Source of the DNA: Marinobacter sp050379415
Lineage (GTDB): Bacteria; Pseudomonadota; Gammaproteobacteria; Pseudomonadales; Oleiphilaceae
Length of the DNA stretch: 64,000 nt
Direction of reading: 5' to 3'
Assembly: GCF_050379415.1 (NCBI RefSeq)
Contig: NZ_JBNRLS010000004.1
Span: 248,001 to 312,000 of the forward strand
Part shown: positions 32,694-40,881 of the stretch, in pieces
Layout of the letters: every line of letters begins with the position of its first letter
How positions within the stretch are numbered: position 1 is the stretch's first letter
Translations under genes and position numbers: made by a program
The notes under the pieces: generated by a model
Database searches by the model: none
Told to the model about the DNA's origin: nothing
The model's input: the letters and a program-made list of their open reading frames with translations, nothing else

Positions 32694-34613
32694 TCAGTTC
32701 TCCCCGTTACCGGCCTCACGCTTCTCCATCATTTTCCGGACCTTCTCCGTGACCGCCTCGTTCACCCGACCGCTGAGCTGCAGGCTGGTCAACAGTGCCG
32801 GAATATCCTCCTGCAGGTTGAGATTCACCACAATCGGATGGCCATCCCGCACCTGCGGATTGTTGCCCTCCAGCCTGAGGCCGAGGTTCAGGGTTCCCTT
32901 CTGATCATAGTCTATCGTGCTGCTGAGTACGGAATAGTTAAAGTTCTGAAGGGCCCGGACCACCAGGTCCATAGTCTCATTGTTCCGGGCGAGTGCCTGC
33001 AACCGGTCCGCGGGGAGTCTCAGGGTGCCCCCCGGGGCGACTGCCCTGATGTTGCCTCCGGCAACCTCCACACCATCGCTGTCGATCACCAGTGGCACCT
33101 CGCCCTCAAGCGTGCCACTGCCTGCCAGGCCCTCGGCGGGATACACGGTCATCAGACGGTCGACCTGTATGTCATTGAGCCACACCGGGACGGTCACCGG
33201 CAGATCAGCCAGGCTCCACTCTCCCGGCTTGACCCGGATCTCTCCACCCAGAAATCCGGCATGCCCCCGGATCAGTGAAACCTTTCCTTTCGTCAGTGCC
33301 TGCAACGGCGCACGGTAGCTACCCGTGATGGAGACCGGCCCCAGCGGCACACCGGGATTGAGCTGTTCCAGCTGCAGTTCCGAGGTGCGGGCGATCAGGG
33401 CATCGTCCAGGGACAGTTCCAGAGTGCCGTTCAGTCCGGTCCAGGCCATTCGATCCGCAATACCGGACATCCCGCTGGCGATTACCTTGCCCTCAAGCTC
33501 TGGCCCCGTGTCTGGCAGGCGAACACGGGCCTGGGCAGAAAGACGCCCATCGCTGATCTCGATCCCGGCTGGCCACTGCTCAAGGGTCTCCCCCAGGATC
33601 CGGCTCGCCTGACTGCCCTCCAGCTCCGCGCTGACATCCACCTCGGGAGTCCCGCTGATGGGCCAGCGGGCATCGACATCCAATACCAGCCCCGAGGCCC
33701 CCTTCGCCGCGCCAAGGATATCGACCCGATTCAAACCGGCATCCAGCTGGCCCTCAAAGCTCCAGGACTGCGGCTTCAGGTTGGCCTGCTGCAACGTCCC
33801 GACATCGAATCCCAGAGGGCCAGCCACGCGCATTGTCCCAAGGCCTGGATCGCTCAGGCTGTAGCCGGCTTCCAGCGTGCTACCGCCCGGCCGCACCTCC
33901 ACCTGCGCCAGAGTAAGTGTCGCGCCATCGTCCGGACTACTCACCCTATCCATCTGCAGGATTGAACCGGCGAGAATGTCCAGTTTCGCTGACTCCGCAC
34001 CCGCGGTTCCGGCCAGGCCGATACGCCCGTCGACACTGCTGATACGCCAGCCTGAACGCTCGGAGTCCGGCAACGAACCGCTGATCCAGAGCTCGGTCGT
34101 CTCCATCCGCCACTGCGCCGGAGCCGGCGCCAGCTCGACGTAAAGGTTGCCGCGGATTTCGGTTTCTTCGGGCAGATCGACCTCCAAACTGTCTACCGAG
34201 ATTGTGTCGGGAAGCCACGTTGGCGTCTGCTCGGGCAACAGCGACTGACTCGCCCCTCCCCCATCCGATGCGGGCTCCGGCCATGCTGGTAGTTCAACGT
34301 TGAGCTGCTCAATCCGGACACTGGCCAGCGAGAAAGTCTGCCAGTCCCAACCCATCACAAAACCGGAACCGCTTACCGCGAACGGCCGCGCCGGATCGGA
34401 GCTGACCAGGGAGAAGCCATCGGCACGAATTCCGTCCAACGAGAGGTGCATTCCCTGCCAGTCCAACTCCCGGATTGCCTGGTTCGCCATCAACTGTTGC
34501 CAGGCGTCCCGGGCATAAATACCCGCACCGATTACCACGAGCAACAGAACAACAGCGGCCCCGGCGACCCACCGGCCGATCCTGCTGGCCCTTGTACGCT
34601 TTTCTGCTCCCAC
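32694..34613 (-). CDS. ydbH: YdbH AsmA-like intermembrane transport protein
   Basis: 639 residues from a GTG at 34613, chosen for the AGGAAGG Shine-Dalgarno eight bases upstream; ATG at 34655 (653 residues) is the alternative. One N-terminal transmembrane helix (VVLLLVVIGAGIYA) anchors the protein in the inner membrane; the rest is beta-rich, as in AsmA/TamB/YhdP bridge proteins. The C-terminal DUF2057-like block and the order ydbH-ynbE-ydbL identify it. It is thought to move phospholipids toward the outer membrane. Shorter than E. coli YdbH (about 880 residues), so the periplasmic repeat region is reduced or diverged. Confidence 0.88.
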   Translation of the reverse strand: MGAEKRTRASRIGRWVAGAAVVLLLVVIGAGIYARDAWQQLMANQAIRELDWQGMHLSLDGIRADGFSLVSSDPARPFAVSGSGFVMGWDWQTFSLASVRIEQLNVELPAWPEPASDGGGASQSLLPEQTPTWLPDTISVDSLEVDLPEETEIRGNLYVELAPAPAQWRMETTELWISGSLPDSERSGWRISSVDGRIGLAGTAGAESAKLDILAGSILQMDRVSSPDDGATLTLAQVEVRPGGSTLEAGYSLSDPGLGTMRVAGPLGFDVGTLQQANLKPQSWSFEGQLDAGLNRVDILGAAKGASGLVLDVDARWPISGTPEVDVSAELEGSQASRILGETLEQWPAGIEISDGRLSAQARVRLPDTGPELEGKVIASGMSGIADRMAWTGLNGTLELSLDDALIARTSELQLEQLNPGVPLGPVSITGSYRAPLQALTKGKVSLIRGHAGFLGGEIRVKPGEWSLADLPVTVPVWLNDIQVDRLMTVYPAEGLAGSGTLEGEVPLVIDSDGVEVAGGNIRAVAPGGTLRLPADRLQALARNNETMDLVVRALQNFNYSVLSSTIDYDQKGTLNLGLRLEGNNPQVRDGHPIVVNLNLQEDIPALLTSLQLSGRVNEAVTEKVRKMMEKREAGNGEN

Positions 34614-34708
34614 TAATCCCTTCCTGCCAACGTCAAACAAGCCGTAACCTGACATCCGGCCCAATCAGTAATAAGGTTTATACAGATTCAATGTTGCGGA
34701 GTAACGGC

Positions 34709-35212
34709 ATGGCGTCAATGCTGCGACAAATTCTCGTTATGACATTGCTGGGGCTGGCACTGGGCGGCTGCGCCAGTAATCAGCACCTGCAGACCGGGAA
34801 GAGCGTACAGCCCGCGCCTGTCGAAGCGCCTGATTCACCCGAGAAGATCAACCGGTTGTGGCAGGTCTTCGAGCGCTATCAGGGTACGCCCTATCAATAC
34901 GGCGGCACGTCAGCCCGGGGGTTCGACTGTTCCGGGTTCATCATCACCGCCTATCAGGAGGGCCTTGGCCAGCAACTGCCCCGTACCACCGCACAGATGC
35001 TTCGCCATGGTCGGGAGGTATCGCCGGACCAGGTAGAACCGGGAGACCTGGTGTTCTTCAGGATTGGCGGCAAGGAGCAGCATGCCGGCATCTATATGGG
35101 GGAGAACCGGTTCATTCATGCGTCCACCTCTGTCGGAGTCACCCTGTCAGAACTGGACGGCTACTACTGGGCAGACCGTTTTACCGAAGCACGGCGTTTC
35201 GAAGAGAAGTGA
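34709..35212 (+). CDS. NlpC/P60-family lipoprotein
   Basis: 167 residues from the ATG at 34709 (GGAG eight bases upstream); a start at 34691 would add six residues. Lipobox LALGGC (about residues 15-20). The NlpC/P60 cysteine peptidase domain has GGTSARGFDCSGFIITAYQ (catalytic Cys), EQHAGIYMGENRFIHAST (catalytic His and the third polar residue). It probably cleaves D-gamma-glutamyl-meso-diaminopimelate bonds in peptidoglycan, like Spr/MepS, in the periplasm. It is divergent from ydbH, so a shared promoter region lies at 34614-34708. Confidence 0.92.
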   Translation: MASMLRQILVMTLLGLALGGCASNQHLQTGKSVQPAPVEAPDSPEKINRLWQVFERYQGTPYQYGGTSARGFDCSGFIITAYQEGLGQQLPRTTAQMLRHGREVSPDQVEPGDLVFFRIGGKEQHAGIYMGENRFIHASTSVGVTLSELDGYYWADRFTEARRFEEK

Positions 35213-35240
35213 CCGGCAGGTCGCCGGCCCGGCAACAGAA

Positions 35241-35846
35241 TTACAGCCCTCCAATGGCCAGTTGCATGGCGATGGCGGCCATCATCAGTCCGATTACCCC
35301 ATCAATTATCCGCCAGGCCACCGGCCGTGACAGGACCGGTGCCAGTGCCGAGCCGCACCAGGCGAGTCCGCCGAACCACAGGATCGACGCACTGCTGGCA
35401 CCCGCCACAAAGCTGGTGGCGTCTTCCTGCTGGGCGCCCACAGCCGGGATCAGCAGCAGGGTGTCCAGATAAACCTGGGGATTGAGCAGAGTGACGGCCA
35501 GGGTGGTAAACAGGACCCCTTTCAGACTGCGCCGGGTGACTTCCCCGGCCTCAAGCGCCGCCCTGCCCCGGCTTGCCCTCACCAGCGCCTGCAGAGCCAG
35601 CCAGCCGAGAAACGCGACACCCAGCCAGCGCAGCAACTCCAGGGCCTGGGGCATGGCCATCAATGCCGCGCTCACGCCGAACATGCCGAGGGTAAACAGG
35701 ATCACATCCGAGGCCATGCACAGTCCGGCTGACCACCAGTGATGCTCGCGGCGGATAGCCTGGCTCAATACGTAGGCATTCTGGGCTCCGATCGCCACAA
35801 TAATACCGCCGCAAACCACCAACCCGGTCAGATAACTCTCAAACAC
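35241..35846 (-). CDS. argO: ArgO-type arginine/lysine exporter (LysE family)
   Basis: 201 residues from the GTG at 35846, preceded by AGGGAGA; MFESYLTGLVVCGGIIVAIGAQNAYV aligns with E. coli ArgO. A TTG two codons upstream is the alternative. Six hydrophobic helices with the family motif GAQNAYVLSQAIR near residue 20. It exports basic amino acids. Divergent from the LysR-type argP, its known activator family, 88 bp away. Confidence 0.92.
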   Translation of the reverse strand: MFESYLTGLVVCGGIIVAIGAQNAYVLSQAIRREHHWWSAGLCMASDVILFTLGMFGVSAALMAMPQALELLRWLGVAFLGWLALQALVRASRGRAALEAGEVTRRSLKGVLFTTLAVTLLNPQVYLDTLLLIPAVGAQQEDATSFVAGASSASILWFGGLAWCGSALAPVLSRPVAWRIIDGVIGLMMAAIAMQLAIGGL

Positions 35847-35934
35847 GCTCAATCTCCCTGAAAAACTGGCGCAAGCATACCGCGACGGCTATATACTGGA
35901 AATTCATACTCGTAATATTGCATCAGTTTTTCTT
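35847..35934. promoter_or_regulatory. argO / argP divergent promoter region
   Basis: 88-bp region. It is AT-rich (TATATACTGGAAATTCATAC near 35890) and contains AATATTGCATCAG, consistent with an ArgP-binding T-n11-A site in the argO promoter, but I cannot confirm a single site by eye. Confidence 0.5.
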
Positions 35935-36840
35935 ATGATTGACTACAAACTGCTGGAAGCGCTGGCGACGGTCATCGAATGCGGGGGCTTTGAGCGCGCC
36001 GGCGCTGCCCTCGGGCTCAGCCAGTCGGCAGTATCCCAGCGAATCCGAACACTGGAGATTCGGCTGGGCCAGCCGGTGCTCGTTCGCAGTCCAGCCCTGA
36101 AAGCCACGCCCGCCGGCCAGCGGCTGCTCAACCATGTTCAGCAGGTGCAGTTACTGGAACGGGATCTGGCGAAATCCCTGCCCACCCTGAACGAGCCCTC
36201 GGCGCGGCTACGCATTGCTTTGAACGCCGACAGCCTGGCCACCTGGTGGGCCGATGCCATCGCTGACTTCTGCCGGGACGAGGCGCTGTTACTCGACCTT
36301 GTGATCGAGGATCAGGACATTGGTCTGCGCCGCATGCGCGAGGGCGACGTCGCCGCCTGCCTGTGCAGCAGCCCGCAACCGGTGGCGGGCGCGCGCTGCG
36401 TGCCATTGGGCTCAATGATCTACTTGCCGCTGGCAACCCCCGAATACATAAAACGCTACTTTCCGGACGGACTGATCGACGATTCACTCCGTCAGGCACC
36501 GGCAATTGTATTCGGACCGAACGATCAGTTGCAGCATCGTTTTCTGGCACAATGCGGTTTTCATGGTTCCTTTCCCTACCATCTCTGCCCGTCCTCAGAA
36601 GGATTTGTAAAGCTGGCAACCACCGGCATGGGCTATGGCATGATTCCGGAAATCCAGGTGCGGGAGGAACTGGAGGCGGGAAGACTGACCAGCATCGCCA
36701 ACGGGCAACAATTGGAAGTGAAGCTATACTGGCATTTCTGGCGCCACAGCGGAGGTGCCATGGATCGCCTTACCAAGGCCCTGCAGAATGCCTGCGCGCT
36801 TACCGCGGAAAGGAACAAACCAAGGAGTCGCTGTATATGA
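35935..36840 (+). CDS. argP: LysR-family regulator ArgP
   Basis: 301 residues. N-terminal winged helix MIDYKLLEALATVIECGGFERAGAALGLSQSAVSQRIRTLEIRLGQPVLVRS is nearly identical in pattern to ArgP/IciA, followed by the LysR effector domain. ArgP activates argO when arginine is bound and is inhibited by lysine. It is divergent from argO and its stop overlaps the start of the NnrU gene (ATGA at 36837), so both are co-transcribed. Confidence 0.92.
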   Translation: MIDYKLLEALATVIECGGFERAGAALGLSQSAVSQRIRTLEIRLGQPVLVRSPALKATPAGQRLLNHVQQVQLLERDLAKSLPTLNEPSARLRIALNADSLATWWADAIADFCRDEALLLDLVIEDQDIGLRRMREGDVAACLCSSPQPVAGARCVPLGSMIYLPLATPEYIKRYFPDGLIDDSLRQAPAIVFGPNDQLQHRFLAQCGFHGSFPYHLCPSSEGFVKLATTGMGYGMIPEIQVREELEAGRLTSIANGQQLEVKLYWHFWRHSGGAMDRLTKALQNACALTAERNKPRSRCI

Positions 36841-37406
36841 CCATATTGATTGTTGGCCTGATCCTGTTTCTGGGAATCCACTCCCTGTCCATCGTCAATG
36901 AACCGCTGCGCAACCAGCTACATGATCGGCTTGGGGAGGGCGCGTACAAGGGCCTCTACTCGCTGGTTTCTATCATCGGCCTGGTGCTGATTGTTTGGGG
37001 ATATGGGGCTGCGCGGATGGAACCAACGGTACTGTACACACCTGCCGGATGGCTCCGGCACCTGGCCATGCTGTTACTGATTCCGGTTTTTCCGTTACTG
37101 TTCGCGACTTATTTCCCGGGGAAGATCAAGGCAAAGCTCAAACACCCGATGCTGGTTGCCGTAAAGCTCTGGGCCCTGGCGCACCTGCTGGCCAACGGCA
37201 TGTTGCATGATGTGCTGCTTTTCGGCGCTTTTCTGGCCTGGGCGGTGGTGGACCGGATCTCCATGAAACGCCGCACCGAGCGGTCAATCCCGACGCTGCC
37301 GGCGTCACGGGCCAACGATGCCATCGCGGTTGTCGGTGGCCTGGCGATATACGTCATCACGGTCTTCTGGGCCCACCAGTGGCTCTTTGGTGTATCACCG
37401 GTCTGA
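36837..37406 (+). CDS. NnrU-family membrane protein
   Basis: 189 residues from the ATG at 36837, with AAGGAGTC upstream; the longer frame starting at 36363 lies inside argP and is rejected. About five or six transmembrane helices, with the family marks GYKGLYSLVSIIGLVLIVWGYG-type segment near 40 and KLWALAHLLANGMLHDVLLFGAFLAWAV. NnrU proteins are linked to denitrification in some bacteria but widespread elsewhere; here coupling to argP is unusual and no nitrite/nitric-oxide reductase is nearby. Confidence 0.9.
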   Translation: MTILIVGLILFLGIHSLSIVNEPLRNQLHDRLGEGAYKGLYSLVSIIGLVLIVWGYGAARMEPTVLYTPAGWLRHLAMLLLIPVFPLLFATYFPGKIKAKLKHPMLVAVKLWALAHLLANGMLHDVLLFGAFLAWAVVDRISMKRRTERSIPTLPASRANDAIAVVGGLAIYVITVFWAHQWLFGVSPV

Positions 37407-37510
37407 GCAATGGCTCGGGCTCTTGTTTACAACCAACCCGTTACCAGTAAAGAGCTTATTGCCTTCGAAAACTGGTAAGAAACCACACTGGCACATTACA
37501 GGATTTACAT

Positions 37511-37915
37511 TTGGACCTGACCACCCCTGCGCTGCTCTTCCCGGCCATCTCGCTGCTTTTGCTGGCTTACACCAACCGATTCCTCGTGCTGGCGCAGTTG
37601 ATCCGCCAGCTCAAGCAGATGGATTCCGAAGACGATCACGCCCTGATTGCCCGCCAGATCGGTATGCTGAGAAAGCGCATCGTGCTGACCAAACGAATGC
37701 AGACATTTGGCGTGCTCAGCTTTTTCCTGTGTACCGTCTCCATGTTCCTGCTGTTTCTGGGATCTGAAATGCCGGGCATTGTGGCGTTTGGTACCAGTCT
37801 GGTCTTGCTGTCGCTGTCACTCCTCTACTCGCTATACGAAATCCAGATTTCCACCAATGCAATCAATGTGGAGCTATCCAACTTCGAGGCGAGAAAAAGT
37901 GAGAGTCAGGGCTGA
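37511..37915 (+). CDS. DUF2721-family membrane protein
   Basis: 134 residues, TTG start with AGGA eight bases upstream. Hydrophobic helix at 8-25, basic-acidic helix (LIRQLKQMDSEDDHALIARQIGMLRKRIVLTKRMQ), then two helices (VLSFFLCTVSMFLLFLG and IVAFGTSLVLLSLSLLYSLYEI). This is the DUF2721 pattern. Function unknown. Stop is six bases from the convergent CPBP gene stop. Confidence 0.85.
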   Translation: MDLTTPALLFPAISLLLLAYTNRFLVLAQLIRQLKQMDSEDDHALIARQIGMLRKRIVLTKRMQTFGVLSFFLCTVSMFLLFLGSEMPGIVAFGTSLVLLSLSLLYSLYEIQISTNAINVELSNFEARKSESQG

Positions 37916-37920
37916 AGCGA

Positions 37921-38517
37921 TTATCGTGAGCCCGTGGAGTCGATTCCGAACCAGTGGGGGAAGCGCAGCAGGCAATAGAGGGCCAGCACGTCGTAAAGCG
38001 CATGCCAGAGCATGACCATGCCCAGGCTGGCGGAGAGATGGTAGGCAACGCCCAGGACCAGACCGAGTCCCGTGGCCACCAGGAAATAGGTAAATGACAC
38101 GTAGTGGACCAGGCCAAACAGCACCGATGATGCAATAACCGCAGTCCAGGGCCCGGTGTGTTGAATCAGCCAGCCCTGGACAGCTCCCCGGAACAGAAGC
38201 TCCTCCCCGACACCGGCGAGCACCGACAAGGCCACCAGAACCGTCCAGGAAAAGCTTCGGGCGAAACTGTGCAGCCCGCGCATCTGCCGTTCCAGATTGT
38301 CGGGGAATAACCCCGGAATCCGGGTTACCAGAATCAGGGTCAGATAAGTGCCGACAGCGCCAAGAACGCCGTACAGCACAATATCGAACCCGCCCAAACC
38401 ACCCCACTGTACCGGAATATCGAATAGCCAGATCGCCAGCAGGCCAACGACACCGATGCCGCCCTGAAAAACCAGGGCAGCCCTGGTGGAGATGGAAGAA
38501 CCTCCGGATTTTGCCAT
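37921..38517 (-). CDS. CPBP-family intramembrane metalloprotease
   Basis: 198 residues, about six helices. The CAAX/CPBP motifs are visible: EELLFRGAVQGWL (motif 1, Glu-Glu and Arg), FGLVHYVSFTYF (motif 2, His) and MLWHALYDVLAL (motif 3, His and Asp). These are membrane peptidases of the Abi/CPBP type. It starts four bases before the crotonase gene end, so the two are co-transcribed. A second CPBP gene is at 44402. Confidence 0.9.
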   Translation of the reverse strand: MAKSGGSSISTRAALVFQGGIGVVGLLAIWLFDIPVQWGGLGGFDIVLYGVLGAVGTYLTLILVTRIPGLFPDNLERQMRGLHSFARSFSWTVLVALSVLAGVGEELLFRGAVQGWLIQHTGPWTAVIASSVLFGLVHYVSFTYFLVATGLGLVLGVAYHLSASLGMVMLWHALYDVLALYCLLRFPHWFGIDSTGSR

Positions 38518-38520
38518 GAC

Positions 38521-39375
38521 TTACTGGCTGAACAGGTCTTTTACCGGAAACAGGTCATCGTACTCTGGCGGCTGCTTCTGCCCCTTGGCCTGGAAGGTCT
38601 TCATCATGTCGTTGGGACGGAACATACCGGCCTGCCAGGTGGCCATGTACTTAAGACTGTCCTCCACAGAATGGTCCCGACTGTAGTTGATCATTTCCTT
38701 ACAGCCGGTAACGGCCAGCGGCGAATTGGCAGCAATCCGGGCGGCGATCTCCATCACACCTTCCAGCATGGTTTCGTGATTGTCATATACGGTATTCACG
38801 AACCCCAGCCGGTGGGCCTCTTCCGCACCAAATTTACGACCGGTGTAGGCCAGCTCACGCACCACACCTTCCGGTATCAGTTTGGGCAGGCGTTGCAGAG
38901 TGCCCACATCCGCCGTCATGCCCAGTTCCGTTTCCTTGATGGTGAAGTAGGCATCGGCGGTGCAATACCGACTGTCTGCCGCGCAGACCAGGTCCAGGGC
39001 ACCACCGATACAGCCTCCATGCACCGCCGCCAGCACCGGCAGGCGCACCTTCTCGAGGGAGCTCAGGGTATCCTGCAGCTGCAGTACCACCCGGCGCAGG
39101 TTCTCGGCCATCCGGCCGGGATCGCCACCCATCGGCACTGCTTTGGGATCGGTAAACACCCCGAGATCCATGCCGGCGGAAAAATGTTTGCCGGTAGACG
39201 AGATCACGATGACACGTGCATCGGAGTATGCTTCGATATCTTGCACGCAACGGGGCAATTCCAGCCAGAAGGCCTTGTTCATGGTGTTGAGGGCATCAGG
39301 TCGTTTGAACTGGACATGGGCAATGTGATTGGACACATCAACCGAGAAGCTCTGATAGGAGAAGGATTCGGTCAC
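38521..39375 (-). CDS. Crotonase, probable dienoyl-CoA isomerase
   Basis: 284 residues from a GTG at 39375 with GGAG upstream; ATG at 39396 lacks one. Crotonase oxyanion site HFSAGMDLGVF and GGCIGGALDLVCAADSRYCTADAYFTIKETELGMTADVGTLQRLPKLI. The aspartate of GGALDL, the glutamate of KETELG and the aspartate of TADVGTLQRLP match the three acidic residues of delta3,5-delta2,4-dienoyl-CoA isomerase (ECH1), and the wider block is the ECH1 pattern. It would help degrade odd-position unsaturated fatty acids. Confidence 0.88.
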   Translation of the reverse strand: MTESFSYQSFSVDVSNHIAHVQFKRPDALNTMNKAFWLELPRCVQDIEAYSDARVIVISSTGKHFSAGMDLGVFTDPKAVPMGGDPGRMAENLRRVVLQLQDTLSSLEKVRLPVLAAVHGGCIGGALDLVCAADSRYCTADAYFTIKETELGMTADVGTLQRLPKLIPEGVVRELAYTGRKFGAEEAHRLGFVNTVYDNHETMLEGVMEIAARIAANSPLAVTGCKEMINYSRDHSVEDSLKYMATWQAGMFRPNDMMKTFQAKGQKQPPEYDDLFPVKDLFSQ

Positions 39376-39623
39376 GTTTTGTCTCCGCTGGGTCATTAAA
39401 AGCGATAAATATCGGAAATTTTGTAATATTTTCAGCTATTTTCTGATGATTTTCCGTGATTGCCTCCGAATATACCGCTCAACCGCCACAGACGAAAGCG
39501 GCGCATTACAACTCCGTCCCAACTCTGCCCTCCGCTTGCCGATAGAAAAACTTGTGCCAAGCTTTAACGTGAACAAATCCTTTTTCGGGATTCATCATCT
39601 GATTCAACAGGGAGGAAGCCGGA
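39376..39623. other. Intergenic region before the Met/Gly repeat protein
   Basis: 248 bp between divergent genes. AT-rich around 39400-39450 (TAAATATCGG, TTTGTAATATTTTCAG), likely holding both promoters. GGGAGGAAG precedes the downstream start at about 39612. No gene seen in it. Confidence 0.5.
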
Positions 39624-40127
39624 ATGCGCACTTCAGAAGCATTCAGGAAAACATTGCTGGTCTCCATTATGGGGCTCGGTCTCTCCGGCCTCGCAGCGGC
39701 ACAGGGTTACATGGGGCCCGGTATGATGGGACCCGGTATGGGCCCCGGAATGGGCTATGGCATGGGGCCAGGTATGGGTTACGGCCCTGGTATGGGTTAT
39801 GGCCCCGGAATGCATGGCATGGGACCGGGCATGGGCTACGGCCCCGGGATGCACCGTGGCATGGGTCCCGGCATGGGCTATGGCCCCGGCCCGGGCATGA
39901 TGGGGGGCTACCCGGGCATGGGGCCGGGTGCCGGATTGGACCTGACAGATGAACAAAGACAGCGCATGCAGGAAATCCAGAACCGGCACTGGCAACAACA
40001 ACAGGAGAGAATGCAGGAGATGTACGAGCGGCGTCAGAAATTCCAGGAAGAAATGAACGACGTGCTCACTGACGAGCAGCGCCAACAGCTCCAGGACCGC
40101 CAGCGCCAATACTATCAGGGCTGGTAA
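39624..40127 (+). CDS. Exported Met/Gly-repeat protein with LTxxQ motifs
   Basis: 167 residues. Signal peptide to about residue 28 (LVSIMGLGLSGLAAA). Residues about 31-106 are built of repeats such as GPGMGYGPGM, with about 20 methionines and almost no charge, a low-complexity Met-rich segment suggestive of soft-metal (Cu(I)/Ag(I)) binding or of a structural coat. The C-terminal 60 residues are helical and carry two LTxxQ-type motifs, LTDEQRQRMQEI and LTDEQRQQLQD, as in CpxP/Spy/ZraP periplasmic proteins. A Spy/CpxP-like chaperone or metal-sensing role is inferred. DNA repeats span 39714-39930. Confidence 0.85.
   Translation: MRTSEAFRKTLLVSIMGLGLSGLAAAQGYMGPGMMGPGMGPGMGYGMGPGMGYGPGMGYGPGMHGMGPGMGYGPGMHRGMGPGMGYGPGPGMMGGYPGMGPGAGLDLTDEQRQRMQEIQNRHWQQQQERMQEMYERRQKFQEEMNDVLTDEQRQQLQDRQRQYYQGW
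39714..39930 (+). repeat. In-frame coding repeats, GPGMGYGPGM units
   Basis: Tandem degenerate repeats of about 18-36 bp (consensus around GGCATGGGCTATGGCCCCGG) encoding the Met/Gly/Pro segment of the exported protein. Copy number could vary by slippage. Frame is maintained throughout. Confidence 0.85.
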
Positions 40128-40145
40128 GGCCGTTTGCTTGACGCG

Positions 40146-40176
40146 AACCCGCGCCTGCGAGGTGCGGGTTTGTTTG
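40146..40176 (+). terminator. Terminator after the Met/Gly protein gene
   Basis: AACCCGC (40146-40152) pairs with GCGGGTT (40164-40170), with an inner CCT/AGG pairing, followed by TGTTTGTC. It is 18 bases after the stop and serves the convergent junction with the phosphoribosyltransferase gene. Confidence 0.65.
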
Positions 40177-40812
40177 TCAGGCACCCGGCAAAAGGGCGTG
40201 CGGTAAACCGCCGAAATAGACCACCCGGGACAATTGGGTGGGCGTCAGTTCCAGCTCATAACAGGTCTGCAAACGCTGCAAGGTTTCGTCTGCATCATGT
40301 GGAGCAGGCGCCATTTCCCGGACAAACTGGGCGATATCTTCCACCATGGCCCAGGGATAGAGAATCCACCGCCACTTTCGCACCTCACCGGCACTGAAAT
40401 CCGCCGGGCAGGTAGTCACCAGTTTTTCATGCAGAACGGCGGTTCTGAGCTCCGCCGGCCCGAGGCGTTCCAGGTACGCGCGGGCGGCCCGCAGGGTATC
40501 GCCGCTGTCATTCACATCGTCAACCACCAGCACCCGGGCACCGCGGATATCCGTTGCCAGTGGAATGGTCACCCGAGCCTCCTCACCCTTACTGGCACCG
40601 GCCTCATAATGCTGGACACGGATAGAACACAGTGTGCCCAGATTCAGGAAATCACACAGAAAACGCGCAGGCATGAAACCACCGCGGGCGACGGCGACGA
40701 TCATATCCGGGCGGAACCGGCTTGCCAGGATGTGCCGCGCCACCGTATCGCAGGCATCCACCACATCATCCGGTGTGAGTAACTGGACCTGCATGATTGT
40801 TGGCTCTGCCAT
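40177..40812 (-). CDS. Phosphoribosyltransferase (Gpt/Hpt-like)
   Basis: 211 residues from the ATG at 40812 (MAEPTIMQVQLLTPDD), preceded by AAGGAG; a longer frame to 41487 is antisense to RNase Z and rejected. The PRPP-binding motif is ARVLVVDDVNDSGDTLRAAR (about 97-116) and ILASRFRPDMIVAVARGGFMPARFL is the N-terminal PRTase strand-helix. This is the family of purine (xanthine/guanine or hypoxanthine) phosphoribosyltransferases, often annotated without a firm substrate; a C-terminal extension (about 145-211) is unassigned. Divergent from RNase Z, starts 70 bp apart. Confidence 0.9.
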   Translation of the reverse strand: MAEPTIMQVQLLTPDDVVDACDTVARHILASRFRPDMIVAVARGGFMPARFLCDFLNLGTLCSIRVQHYEAGASKGEEARVTIPLATDIRGARVLVVDDVNDSGDTLRAARAYLERLGPAELRTAVLHEKLVTTCPADFSAGEVRKWRWILYPWAMVEDIAQFVREMAPAPHDADETLQRLQTCYELELTPTQLSRVVYFGGLPHALLPGA

Positions 40813-40881
40813 CGGGCACTCCTTGCTTGTGATCCTGTCTTTCAATTTTATACTCTCTGGAAAGCCACCACAGGAAACTCC

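Noticed and set aside
39714..39930. Repeat array that might be CRISPR
   Set aside because: Repeats are in one continuous reading frame, have no unique spacers, and encode Gly/Pro/Met.
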